Origin: Solicola gregarius
Lineage (GTDB): Bacteria > Actinomycetota > Actinomycetes > Propionibacteriales > Nocardioidaceae
Direction: 5' to 3'
DNA: 64,000 bases
Assembly: GCF_025790165.1 (NCBI RefSeq)
Contig: NZ_CP094970.1
Location: 4,526,001 to 4,590,000 of the forward strand
Below, piece by piece: positions 8,026-16,201 of the stretch. Position 1 is the stretch's first letter; each line of letters begins with the position of its first letter. A program made the translations under genes and the position numbers. A model generated the notes under the pieces. The model did not search any database and had not been told where the DNA came from. It saw only the letters and a program-made list of their open reading frames with translations.

Positions 8026-9048
8026 ATGACCACCTCACCACGACGCCTACTGGCGGCCATTCTCGCCCTCCTGTTGCTGTGTGCAGCAGGCGGACTCGCG
8101 GCGGGCGCAGCGGCGGCACCACGAGCAGACCGAACAGACCGCGCGGCGGCCGAACTGCCGAAGCACTTCCTGACCGGCTACTGGCACAACTTCGTCAACC
8201 AGGCCGGAGCCGTACGCCTCGGCGACGTACCCGATGAGTACGACGTGGTCGCGGTGGCATTCGGCGAGGCGACCACTACGCCGGGCGAGGTCACCTTCGG
8301 TGTCGACCCGGATCTGTCGAGCGCACTCGGCGGATACACCGACGAGGATCTGAAGTCCGACGTGGACGCGCTTCAACAGCGCGGCAAGCGCGTGATCCTC
8401 TCAGTCGGCGGCGAGCTCGGCCAGGTGCAGGTCGGAGACGAGGCGGCCGCGAACACCTTCGCCGACAGCGTCTACGCCGCGATGCAGGAGTACGGCTTCG
8501 ACGGCGTCGACATCGACCTCGAGAACGGTCTGCAGCCCGAGTTCATGGCGCAAGCCCTGCGAAGCCTGCATGAGAAGGCCGGGCAGGACCTGATCATCAC
8601 CCTCGCACCGCAGACGGTCGACATGCAGTCGACACAGGGCTCGTACTTCCAGCTGGCGTTGAAGATCCAGGACATCCTGACGGTCGTCAACATGCAGTAC
8701 TACAACTCCGGAAGCATGCTCGGCTGCGACGGGAAGGTGTACGCGCAGGGCTCTGTCGACTTCCTGACCTCGCTCGCCTGCATCCAGCTCGAGAACGGCC
8801 TGCGGCCGGACCAGGTCGCGCTCGGCCTACCCGCCGGGGCCGGAGCCGCGGGCGGCGGTGTCGTCGAGCCGTCCGTGGTCACGAACGCACTCGACTGCCT
8901 CGCCACCGGTGCGAACTGCGGCGCCTTCACGCCGCCGCGTACGTATCCCAATATCCGCGGGGCCATGACGTGGTCGATCAACTGGGACATCGCGAACGGC
9001 GGGAACTTCGCCGGCACCGTTGGCCCGCATCTCGACACTCTTCCCTGA
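8026..9048 (+). CDS. Secreted GH18 chitinase (single domain)
   Basis: ATG 8026 gives MTTSPRRLLAAILALL and a Sec-type signal peptide ending near residues 30-36 (AAAAPRA). The mature part is a single glycoside hydrolase family 18 barrel of about 300 residues. It carries the catalytic DxxDxDxE motif as DGVDIDLE (the last Glu is the acid/base) and the supporting motifs VILSVGG and VNMQYYN. Product class: endo-acting hydrolase of chitin beta-1,4-GlcNAc links, secreted. No carbohydrate-binding module is present. An ATG at 7990 is in frame but would put the operator inside the gene and spoil the signal peptide. It is followed by a second GH18 gene and a GH64 gene. Confidence 0.85.
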   Translation: MTTSPRRLLAAILALLLLCAAGGLAAGAAAAPRADRTDRAAAELPKHFLTGYWHNFVNQAGAVRLGDVPDEYDVVAVAFGEATTTPGEVTFGVDPDLSSALGGYTDEDLKSDVDALQQRGKRVILSVGGELGQVQVGDEAAANTFADSVYAAMQEYGFDGVDIDLENGLQPEFMAQALRSLHEKAGQDLIITLAPQTVDMQSTQGSYFQLALKIQDILTVVNMQYYNSGSMLGCDGKVYAQGSVDFLTSLACIQLENGLRPDQVALGLPAGAGAAGGGVVEPSVVTNALDCLATGANCGAFTPPRTYPNIRGAMTWSINWDIANGGNFAGTVGPHLDTLP

Positions 9049-9077
9049 CCGTCCCACCAACAGGTTCGGAGGACCTC

Positions 9078-10328
9078 ATGCAGAACTCGAACAGATCCGG
9101 CCGACTGACCGCCACGACCGTCGCGATGGTGTTCCTGCTCCTGGCGAGCGCGCTCACCGGGTCGGCGTCGGCCGACTCCGATAAGGCTGGGCGCGCGTAC
9201 GAGCAGGCGGCAGCGACGGACAAGGTGATGGGCTACTTCACCGAGTGGGGCGTGTACGACCGCGACTTCCACGTGAAGAACCTCGAGACGAGCGGGTCGG
9301 CAGACAAGCTGACGCACATCAACTACGCGTTCGGCAACGTCACGAACGGCAAGTGCGCGATCGGCGACAGCTATGCCGACTACGACCGGGCGTACACCGC
9401 CGAGGAGAGCGTGGACGGCGAGGCGGACACCTGGGACCAGGGTGCGCTTCGCGGCAACTTCAACCAGTTACGCAAGCTCAAGGAGCTGCACCCGGATCTC
9501 AAAATCATCTGGTCGTTCGGTGGTTGGAGCTGGTCGGGTGGATTCACCCAGGCCGCGGCCGATCCACAAGCGTTCGCCGAGTCCTGTTACCAGCTCGTGC
9601 ACGATCCGCGCTGGGACGGTGTCTTCGACGGAATCGACATCGACTGGGAGTATCCGAACGCCTGTGGACTCAGCTGCGACGAGAGCGGTCCGGACGCGTT
9701 CAAGAACCTGATGTCGGCGGTACGTGACCGCTTCGGCGACGAGTTGGTCACGGCGGCAATCACCGCGGACGCCTCCGACGGCGGCAAGATCGAAGCCGCC
9801 GACTACGCGGGAGCCGCGCAGTATGTCGACTGGTACAACGTGATGACGTACGACTTCTTCGGGGCGTTCGACAGCGACGGGCCGACCGCGCCGCACTCGC
9901 CGCTGACGTCGTACGACGGCATCCCCACCGAGGGGTTCGACACCGATGCCGCGATCTCGAAGCTCACCGATCTCGGTGTCCCGACGGAGAAGCTGCTGCT
10001 GGGCATCGGCTTCTACGGCCGAGGCTGGACCGGCGTGACCCAGGACGAGCCCGGCGGCTCCGCAACCGGCCCTGCACCGGGCACGTACGAGGCCGGCATC
10101 GAGGACTACAAGGTGCTCAAGACGACGTGCCCGGCGACCGGCGAGGTAGCCGGCACCGCGTACGCCCATTGCGGCACCGACTGGTGGAGCTACGACACTC
10201 CCCAGACCATCGCCGGAAAGATGGCGTACGCCAAGGAGCACGGCCTCGGCGGTGCGTTCTTCTGGGAGGCCAGCGGCGACACCGCCGACGGCGAACTCAT
10301 CACGTCAATCGCGAAGGGACTGTCCTGA
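9078..10328 (+). CDS. Secreted GH18 chitinase
   Basis: ATG 9078 follows a GGAGGA site (frame open further upstream to 8970, but without a signal). Product 416 residues: signal peptide to about residue 31 (LTGSASA), then a family 18 catalytic domain with SFGGWSWSGGF, the catalytic DGIDIDWEYP and the substrate-cleft motifs MTYDFFG and GGAFFWEASGD. This is the subfamily A type with an insertion domain (YGRGWTGV...), usually processive or exo-acting on chitin; no binding module is present. It starts 29 nt after the first chitinase gene and 1 nt before the GH64 gene, so all three are read as one transcript. Confidence 0.88.
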   Translation: MQNSNRSGRLTATTVAMVFLLLASALTGSASADSDKAGRAYEQAAATDKVMGYFTEWGVYDRDFHVKNLETSGSADKLTHINYAFGNVTNGKCAIGDSYADYDRAYTAEESVDGEADTWDQGALRGNFNQLRKLKELHPDLKIIWSFGGWSWSGGFTQAAADPQAFAESCYQLVHDPRWDGVFDGIDIDWEYPNACGLSCDESGPDAFKNLMSAVRDRFGDELVTAAITADASDGGKIEAADYAGAAQYVDWYNVMTYDFFGAFDSDGPTAPHSPLTSYDGIPTEGFDTDAAISKLTDLGVPTEKLLLGIGFYGRGWTGVTQDEPGGSATGPAPGTYEAGIEDYKVLKTTCPATGEVAGTAYAHCGTDWWSYDTPQTIAGKMAYAKEHGLGGAFFWEASGDTADGELITSIAKGLS

Positions 10329-10329
10329 C

Positions 10330-11487
10330 ATGCTGACCCGAAGAACCCTGCTCCGCTCCGTACCGGCTGCCGCAGCGGCGACCGCGTTCGCCGGCTCGCA
10401 ATGGCAGGCCGCCGCCGGCACACCCGTGCGGCGAGCGAGCCAGGCGGGCCTGGCACTGCGCTTCGTGAACAACACCGGCGCGTACGACAACGGCTCGATC
10501 CACTTCTACATCGTGGGCACCGACCTCGGCACCGGGCAGCAGGTCCGGATCACGCCCGAAGGAGCGATGCAGCCGGTGTCGCTGTCCGACAACGGTCCCG
10601 ACGGGTACGCCGACTACTCGATCCCCTTCGCCGGCGGAGACACCGCGTCGACACTGCCGGGTGACATGTCCGGACGGATCTACTTCTCGCTCGGCGACAA
10701 GCTGAAGTTCAAGGTCAACGAGGGCAACGCACTCGCCTACCCTGCCGGCTGGGTGAGCACCGACCCGAACTACAACGTGCTGCACGACTGCGTCGAGTTC
10801 ACGTACAAGGGCGGACGGATCTACTGCAACACCACGATGGTCGACATGTTCAGCGTGCCGTTGTCGATCGCGCTCACCGGTGAGCAGTCGCCGACGACGG
10901 GGACGCTGGTCGACGGTGGCCGCGCGAACATCTTCGCCGCTCTCCGCGACCACCCCGACTTCGGCCGGCTCGTGATCGATGACCGGCGCGTCATCGCACC
11001 GGGTCACGGCCTCGAGGCGGGTCTCTTCTCGCCGAGCTACTTCGACGCGTACGTCGGCGACGTGTGGGGTGCGTACCAGTCGAAGCCGCTGACGGTGCAT
11101 GCCAACAACTTGGTCTTCACGGGCCAGGTCAATGGCGACCAGTTCGTCTTCGACGGTGGTGTCGCTCCGTTCGCTCGCCCGTCGACACGGGACGTGCTGT
11201 TCTGCGACGGCGCGCTCGCGGCACCCAACGACGGCATCACCGGCCCGGTCGCCGCGGTGCTCGGAGCCGCGCTGAACCGGACGACGCTGCTCGACAGCGC
11301 GGATCAGCCGACGACCGACCCCGCCGGCTTCTATCAGGCAGCGACGACACACCTCTACTCCAAGGTGATGCACGAGAACACCGTGGACGGTAAGGCGTAC
11401 GGCTTCCCCTTCGACGACGTCGGCGGCTTCGCGTCGTACGTCGAGGACAACGCGACGGAGATGGCCGTGACGCTGACACCGTTCTAG
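10330..11487 (+). CDS. GH64 beta-1,3-glucanase, Tat-exported
   Basis: ATG 10330 lies one base after the chitinase TGA. The leader MLTRRTLLRSVPAAAAATAF has the twin-arginine pattern TRRTLL, suggesting Tat export. The mature protein of about 355 residues fits glycoside hydrolase family 64 (thaumatin-like beta-1,3-glucanases). Visible features are LALRFVNNTG near the start, IYFSLGDKL, DCVEFTYKGGRIYCNTTMVDMFSVPL (segments of the glucan groove) and YGFPFDDVGG near the end. Family enzymes cut beta-1,3-glucan to laminaripentaose. Together with two chitinases this makes a fungal-wall-degrading set. The stop codon shares CTAG with the convergent methyltransferase gene. Confidence 0.85.
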   Translation: MLTRRTLLRSVPAAAAATAFAGSQWQAAAGTPVRRASQAGLALRFVNNTGAYDNGSIHFYIVGTDLGTGQQVRITPEGAMQPVSLSDNGPDGYADYSIPFAGGDTASTLPGDMSGRIYFSLGDKLKFKVNEGNALAYPAGWVSTDPNYNVLHDCVEFTYKGGRIYCNTTMVDMFSVPLSIALTGEQSPTTGTLVDGGRANIFAALRDHPDFGRLVIDDRRVIAPGHGLEAGLFSPSYFDAYVGDVWGAYQSKPLTVHANNLVFTGQVNGDQFVFDGGVAPFARPSTRDVLFCDGALAAPNDGITGPVAAVLGAALNRTTLLDSADQPTTDPAGFYQAATTHLYSKVMHENTVDGKAYGFPFDDVGGFASYVEDNATEMAVTLTPF

Positions 11488-12300
11488 ATGCGGGCCCAGG
11501 CTCCCACCAGTACGGGCGGCTTGAAGATCGCACAGCCGTCCGCGAGACTCGTCGCGCAGCGCTCCTCGAGCGTGTCGATGTCGATCTCCTCTGGCTCCGC
11601 AACGCCGGTACGCACGATCACCGGCAGGAGCGTACGCACGGTCGCTGCGGCGAGCCGGGCGCCCGCTGGGTCGTCCGGCGCGAAGTACGACTGCAGGCCG
11701 ACGACGGTCGGATCCGTGAGTCCGGCAGCGCGCATGATCGGCTCCAGTCGCGCCCCAAGGCTTGCGTCCAGGTTCGACCGGCCGAACGCCTCCGTGATCC
11801 AGCCGACGACGCGCTCGCTCAGCGGAACGGAGGGGATCGAGCCCGCAGCTCGCATCTCGTACTCCATCGCGACGATCAGTCCGCCCTTTCGGACCAACGC
11901 CGCGTAGCGGCGCAGAACCTCTGCCGGGTGCGGCGTGTACAGCAGGACGAGCCGCCCGACAACGGCGTCGAAGCGATCGGCGATCTCGACCGTGTGCAGG
12001 TCGTCGCGCAGGAACGTGACGTTCGAGATGTCGCGGGTCTCGAGCCGCCGCGCTGCCCAGCGCAGTGCCGATGCGGACTGGTCGACGCCGAGCACCGAGC
12101 CCGACGACCCCACCATGTCGGCAACCTCGAACGCGACATCGCCGGCGCCCGTTCCCAGGTCCAGGACCCGCATGCCCCGTTCGATTCCGGCCTGTTCGAG
12201 CACCATGCGAGTCGCCGGAGCGAGCATGCTTGCCTGGTGCTCGAAGTCGGCGCAACTCCTCGTCCTCGTGTCCGAGTAGATACGTCTGCGTGGTTGTCAT
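11484..12300 (-). pseudogene. Class I SAM-dependent methyltransferase with a frameshift near its start
   Basis: The main frame (11484-12227) encodes a Rossmann methyltransferase: MRVLDLGTGAGDVAFEV (SAM motif I), VLGVDQS, FLRDDLHTV, and VGRLVLLYTPHPAEVLRR. It could start at ATG 12227 (247 aa), but a natural N-terminus is present in another frame from ATG 12300: MTTTQTYLLGHEDEELRRL. After it the code continues as EHQASMLAPATR only if one base is removed near 12243 (CTTCGAG where CTTGAG is expected). So either the gene carries a +1 insertion, the sequence has an error, or translation starts at 12227 with the first helix lost. The core fold is intact, so the shorter product may still work. The substrate is unknown. 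Confidence 0.65.
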
Positions 12301-12362
12301 GGTGTGCTCCGCGTGGTGTGGAGATACGTGTGGAGGCTGTCAGTCTGAGCCGCTCACGGCAG

Positions 12363-12398
12363 TTCTCCATGGAGAAGATCTGCAGGCACCATGGAGAT
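12363..12398. promoter_or_regulatory. Palindromic candidate operator between methyltransferase and regulator genes
   Basis: TTCTCCATGGAGAA at 12363-12376 is a perfect 14-bp palindrome. CCATGGAGA recurs about 20 nt further right within 12385-12398. Spaced repeats of the same half site suggest a dimeric regulator; the winged-helix protein encoded at 12488 is the nearest candidate. No direct evidence. Confidence 0.4.
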
Positions 12399-12487
12399 CT
12401 GGTCCGCGTCGTTCGACCGGAAACGGGACGGTCGGTGCCGGTTTGATGGGAGAATGCGGCCAGTGATGACTCCCGGGCGGTGGCCCC

Positions 12488-13690
12488 ATGTTCCGGTTCG
12501 CAGACTGCGAGATGGACGTGCCGCGGTTCGAGTTGCGCCGTGCCGGCAAGGTCGTGCACGTGGAGCCGCAGGTGTTAACCGTGCTCGCCTGCCTCATCGA
12601 GCACCGAGACCGGGTGGTGCCGAAGACTGAGCTGCTGGACGAGGTCTGGGGAGACCGGTACGTCTCCGACTCGACGTTGACGAGCCGCATCCGGGCCGCC
12701 CGGAATGCGATCGGGGACGACGGCCACAGCCAACGGATCGTCGTCACCGTGCACGGAGTCGGCTACCGGTTCGCGGCCGAGGTCGACGACACCGACCATG
12801 AGGCCTCCGTCGTCGCGGACGACCCGCGGCAGCGACCGGCGCAGCAGATTCGGTACTGCTCCTCCCCCGACGGCCACCGTGTCGCGTACGCGATCTCCGG
12901 TACGGGGCCGCCGCTGGTCAAGGCAGCGAACTGGCTCACTCACCTCGACCTGGAGTGGGAGAGCCCGATCTGGTCGCACTGGCTCGACGCGTTCTCCAGG
13001 AGCCACCAGCTGGTCCGCTACGACGAGCGCGGATGCGGTCTTTCCGACTGGGAGGTCCCCGAGTTCGGCCTCGATGACTGGGTGGACGATCTCGAAGCGG
13101 TCGTTGACGCCGTGGGGCTGGATCGGTTCCCCCTCCTCGGCATCTCGCAGGGAGGAGCCGTCGCCGTCGCGTACGCGGTGCGCCACCCCCAGCGGGTCAG
13201 TCGTCTGGTGCTGTTCGGCGCGTACAGTCGCGGACGCCTCGTGCGGGCGCGCACCGACGAGGAACGCGAAGAGGCAGCGCTCGACCTGCAGCTCGGCAGG
13301 ATCGGCTGGCGCCACGATGACCCGACGTTCCGGCAGGTCTTCGCCGGTCAGTTTCTGCCCGACGCGAACCGCGCGACCTGGGACGCGTTCAACGACCTGC
13401 AGCGCGCGACGACATCGACCGAGAACGTCGTCAGGTTCCTCGAGGTGTTCGCCCGGATCGACGTGTCCGATCTGGCGTCGCAGATCGGGTGCCCGACCCT
13501 TGTCCTCCACTCCCGCAACGACCTGCGGGTGCCAACGTCACAGGCCCGCGAGCTGGCGGCGCTCATCCCGGACAGCCGGCTCAGGTTCCTCGACAGTCGT
13601 AACCACATCCTGATGGCGGACGAGGCGGCATGGCCCGCGTTCCGAGCGGAGGTGGAGCGATTTCTCAAGCCGGCAGCGTTGTCGAAGTGA
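12488..13690 (+). CDS. Winged-helix DNA-binding domain fused to an alpha/beta hydrolase
   Basis: Protein of 400 residues. Residues 1-98 form an OmpR/PhoB-type winged helix (VEPQVLTVLACLIEHRDRVVPKTELLDEVWG, then TLTSRIRAARNAIGDDG and VHGVGYRF). Residues 115-395 form an alpha/beta hydrolase with nucleophile elbow GISQGG (Ser about 220), an acid in HSRNDLRVP and a base in SRNHILM, so the triad looks complete. Such fusions lack a receiver domain; the hydrolase part could sense or hydrolyse a small-molecule signal and control DNA binding, which is inference. Divergent from the methyltransferase gene, with a palindrome between them. Confidence 0.8.
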   Translation: MFRFADCEMDVPRFELRRAGKVVHVEPQVLTVLACLIEHRDRVVPKTELLDEVWGDRYVSDSTLTSRIRAARNAIGDDGHSQRIVVTVHGVGYRFAAEVDDTDHEASVVADDPRQRPAQQIRYCSSPDGHRVAYAISGTGPPLVKAANWLTHLDLEWESPIWSHWLDAFSRSHQLVRYDERGCGLSDWEVPEFGLDDWVDDLEAVVDAVGLDRFPLLGISQGGAVAVAYAVRHPQRVSRLVLFGAYSRGRLVRARTDEEREEAALDLQLGRIGWRHDDPTFRQVFAGQFLPDANRATWDAFNDLQRATTSTENVVRFLEVFARIDVSDLASQIGCPTLVLHSRNDLRVPTSQARELAALIPDSRLRFLDSRNHILMADEAAWPAFRAEVERFLKPAALSK

Positions 13691-13768
13691 ACGCAGGCTT
13701 ACCGGCCTGTAAGGAGGTACTCACTTCGACCTCACACCAGGTTCATGGCCGCGGGCAACGGTGCTGTC

Positions 13769-14863
13769 ATGAGGATTCGTTGGGGACTGGTCGTCGTGGG
13801 TCTGTTGCTTCCGCTGTTCACCGCTGCACCTCCGACGGGCGCCGCTGAGGCGAAGCCCTCGGGCAAGCAGACGTTGATGCTCGCCAACGCGAACGTCCGC
13901 GAGGGTGCTCGGTCCCGCCCGCGGGCCGACCTCCAGGTGGCCCGCGACCGTGACGCGTTCGTCCGCCGCCTGATGGCGCGTGCGTCACACGTACCCGGCG
14001 TGGTCCTCCTGCAGGAGACGTATGGCAGTGCCCGCGAATACGTACGCGCGCTGAACCGCGACCCGCGCGCGAAACGCGCGGGTGCGAAGTATCGGCTAGC
14101 GGTGCGGCCAGACCTTCGCTCAGGTCAGCGCCGGTGCGGACCGACGAAGCGTGCTCCGCACCAACGGGTCCAGACCTCGACCATCATCGTCAACCGAGCA
14201 AAGGTGCAGCGCGTGGTACGACGCGGCACCGTCGCGGGCTGGGGCCGGTGGGAGCGGCCGGACGATCGAACGCAGACGGTCGACAACTGTGCGTACCAGC
14301 CCTGGGTCCTGCTGCGCATGCGCAGCGGAGGTTTGGTCCGGATCGCGGGCGCGCACCTTGCACCGTTGAACGTGCCGCTCAAGACGCGTGCCCTGCGTCG
14401 GTTGGCGAACCGACTCGAGGCGCTGCAGCAGAACACGCCGCGCGCACAGCTCGTCATCGCGGGCGATCTGAACATGACACGACAGCCTCGTAGCGCAGGT
14501 GTGCGCGAGCAGGTGGGCGGGAAGGTCCGCGCGGCGCACCGGCTGCTCGAACGTCGTGGCTTGCGTGACGCGAATCGGGTGGCACACCCCCGAGGACGAA
14601 ACGGAGTGATCGGATACGTCCGCCGGGTCGACTTCATCTACACCACCACCGGCGTCGCCGATGCGTCCTTCGATCGGTGCTATCGCGGTTACCGCGGTGG
14701 AAGCGCGTGCCCTCCGTCGGCACGGGTCTTCAAGGCCCACACCCAGTTCGCTCCCTGCCAGTGGCAGGCCGACTCCGGCAACCGGCGCGCCGGGTGCTCG
14801 AAGCGCAAGTACCGCCGCTACTACTCGGACCACTCGATGCTCACGGCCCGACTTCGCTGGTGA
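13769..14863 (+). CDS. Secreted endonuclease/exonuclease/phosphatase-fold protein
   Basis: From ATG 13769 the product has 364 residues with a signal peptide (MRIRWGLVVVGLLLPLF, cut near TGAAEA). The rest fits the EEP (DNase I-like) fold: LANANVREG, VVLLQETYG with the metal-binding Glu, the central GDLNM, VDFIYTT, and the closing SDHSML with the catalytic Asp-His. Family members cleave phosphodiester or phosphomonoester bonds. Four Cys in the last 110 residues may form disulfides, in keeping with secretion. Likely an extracellular nuclease or phosphatase; the exact substrate is unknown. Confidence 0.75.
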   Translation: MRIRWGLVVVGLLLPLFTAAPPTGAAEAKPSGKQTLMLANANVREGARSRPRADLQVARDRDAFVRRLMARASHVPGVVLLQETYGSAREYVRALNRDPRAKRAGAKYRLAVRPDLRSGQRRCGPTKRAPHQRVQTSTIIVNRAKVQRVVRRGTVAGWGRWERPDDRTQTVDNCAYQPWVLLRMRSGGLVRIAGAHLAPLNVPLKTRALRRLANRLEALQQNTPRAQLVIAGDLNMTRQPRSAGVREQVGGKVRAAHRLLERRGLRDANRVAHPRGRNGVIGYVRRVDFIYTTTGVADASFDRCYRGYRGGSACPPSARVFKAHTQFAPCQWQADSGNRRAGCSKRKYRRYYSDHSMLTARLRW

Positions 14864-14878
14864 CGTGCCCGGCGTTCG

Positions 14879-15919
14879 CTACTTGTACGCGATCGCTGCG
14901 CTTGCCGGACCGGTGAGGGGCAGAACCTCGACCTCGCGGAAGCCTGCCTCGCGGCACCACCCGGCGAAATCGGCGCCGGTGAAGTCGAACGCGTCGCCGA
15001 ACTCGATCAGCATGTTGAGTGACATCATCAGGCCGAATGCGTTCTCGCGTCGGGCGTCATCGATCACGTTCTCGATCACGATGTAGGCACCGCCGTCCGG
15101 GAGCGCCTCGTACGCCGTCCGGATCAGCTGCCGTTTCCGCTCGAGGTTCCAGTCGTGGAGGATCATGCCCATCGTGATCACGTCGGCCTGCGGTAGCGGG
15201 TCGGCGAAGAAGTCGCCGGAAGCGACACCGATGCGGTCGTTCAGGCCGGCTGCCTTGACCGCCCGCTCGGCAATCGGCGCGACGACCGGCAGGTCGAAGG
15301 TCGTCAGACGCAGGTGTGGGTGGTGGCTCGCGAGTACGGCACACAGCTGCCCGGTTGCGCCGCCTGCGTCGCAGACGGTCTGATAGCGGGAGAAGTCGAA
15401 CTTCTCGGCGAGCGCGTGGAAGTTGCCGAGCGAGATGCCCGTCATCGCCTCCATGAACTGCTCGAGGCGCGCGGGGTCGGCGTAGAGCTCCTCGAACAGC
15501 GGCGTGCCGGTGTGCTTCACCTCGTTCTGCGGGTCTCCCGTCTTCAGCGCCGCTGTCAGGTCACCCCAGAAGCCGTAGAGCCGTGCATTGGACATCTCGA
15601 GGATGCCGCCTGTGTACGTGGGGCTTCGCTTGTCGAGGAAGGCGGCGGTCTCGGCCGTGTTGCGGTAGCGGCCGTCGCTTCCTTCCCCGTCGCGTTCGAG
15701 GAACTCGAGCGCGACGAGCGCGTCGAGGAAGTCGTGAATCCCGCGCGGATGAAGGCCGAGCGCGGTGCGGATCGCCTCGGCGGTCATCGACTCGTCGCCG
15801 AGCTCTGTGAACAGCTCGAGCTCGACCGCCGAGAGCAGCGTCTTCGACGGCCAGAACCCCATCCCCACCTGCATGACGCGGGATGGGTCGAGTTGCGTCT
15901 GGGCCATTTGTTTCTCCAT
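14879..15919 (-). CDS. O-methyltransferase (dimerisation domain plus SAM domain)
   Basis: Protein of 346 residues; MEKQM or the internal MAQTQLDPSRV could be the start. Residues about 15-100 form a winged-helix dimerisation domain (LLSAVELELFTELG, HDFLDALVALEFLERDG). The C-terminal part is a methyltransferase with VCDAGGATGQLCAVLA (SAM site), TTFDLPVV and MILHDWN, the latter holding the His used as base in plant-type and antibiotic O-methyltransferases. Probable role: methylation of a hydroxyl on a secondary metabolite. It stands alone, convergent with the EEP gene and divergent from the MocR regulator. Confidence 0.8.
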   Translation of the reverse strand: MEKQMAQTQLDPSRVMQVGMGFWPSKTLLSAVELELFTELGDESMTAEAIRTALGLHPRGIHDFLDALVALEFLERDGEGSDGRYRNTAETAAFLDKRSPTYTGGILEMSNARLYGFWGDLTAALKTGDPQNEVKHTGTPLFEELYADPARLEQFMEAMTGISLGNFHALAEKFDFSRYQTVCDAGGATGQLCAVLASHHPHLRLTTFDLPVVAPIAERAVKAAGLNDRIGVASGDFFADPLPQADVITMGMILHDWNLERKRQLIRTAYEALPDGGAYIVIENVIDDARRENAFGLMMSLNMLIEFGDAFDFTGADFAGWCREAGFREVEVLPLTGPASAAIAYK

Positions 15920-16201
15920 TTCTCCGTTACTCGTCAGCGAGGACGACGGCCAACGGCTCGCCTCTTAGCAGCAGCCGCCACTGACCGCAGCGGCAGGATT
16001 GGTAGGTCAGGTGACCGGCGCTGGTCACGTGCCGCGACCGAGTCCGCCAGATGTGCTCGTGGGTGCCCACCGGGCCACGCTAGGAACTCGGCGGGGTGGC
16101 TCCCAGAGCCAGATTCGGACCGATCGGGTTGGGCCGGTTGCGGGAACGTCACGACGGATCGGCCTGGCACCCGTCAAGAACCGCGCCTAGTGTGGTGTGG
16201 G
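15920..16201. promoter_or_regulatory. Divergent intergenic region with one dyad
   Basis: About 280 nt separate the O-methyltransferase and MocR genes. A dyad GTGACC (16011-16016) / GGTCAC (16023-16028) with a 6-nt centre is the only clear structure; it may be an operator for the MocR-type regulator. No coding frame with natural composition is seen here. Confidence 0.35.

Noticed and set aside
6709-11487. Shared CTAG between stops of convergent pairs (6709-6712 and 11484-11487) as a special signal
   Set aside because: TAG on both strands naturally shares CTAG; two cases are expected by chance in compact genomes.
10300-12300. 666-residue open frame on the minus strand
   Set aside because: Antisense to the GH64 gene for most of its length and Arg/Gly-rich; only its first 19 residues are natural, as the start of the frameshifted methyltransferase.
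15314-16201. Long N-terminal extension of the MocR gene
   Set aside because: This part is antisense to the O-methyltransferase; the GntR domain starts right after ATG 16202.
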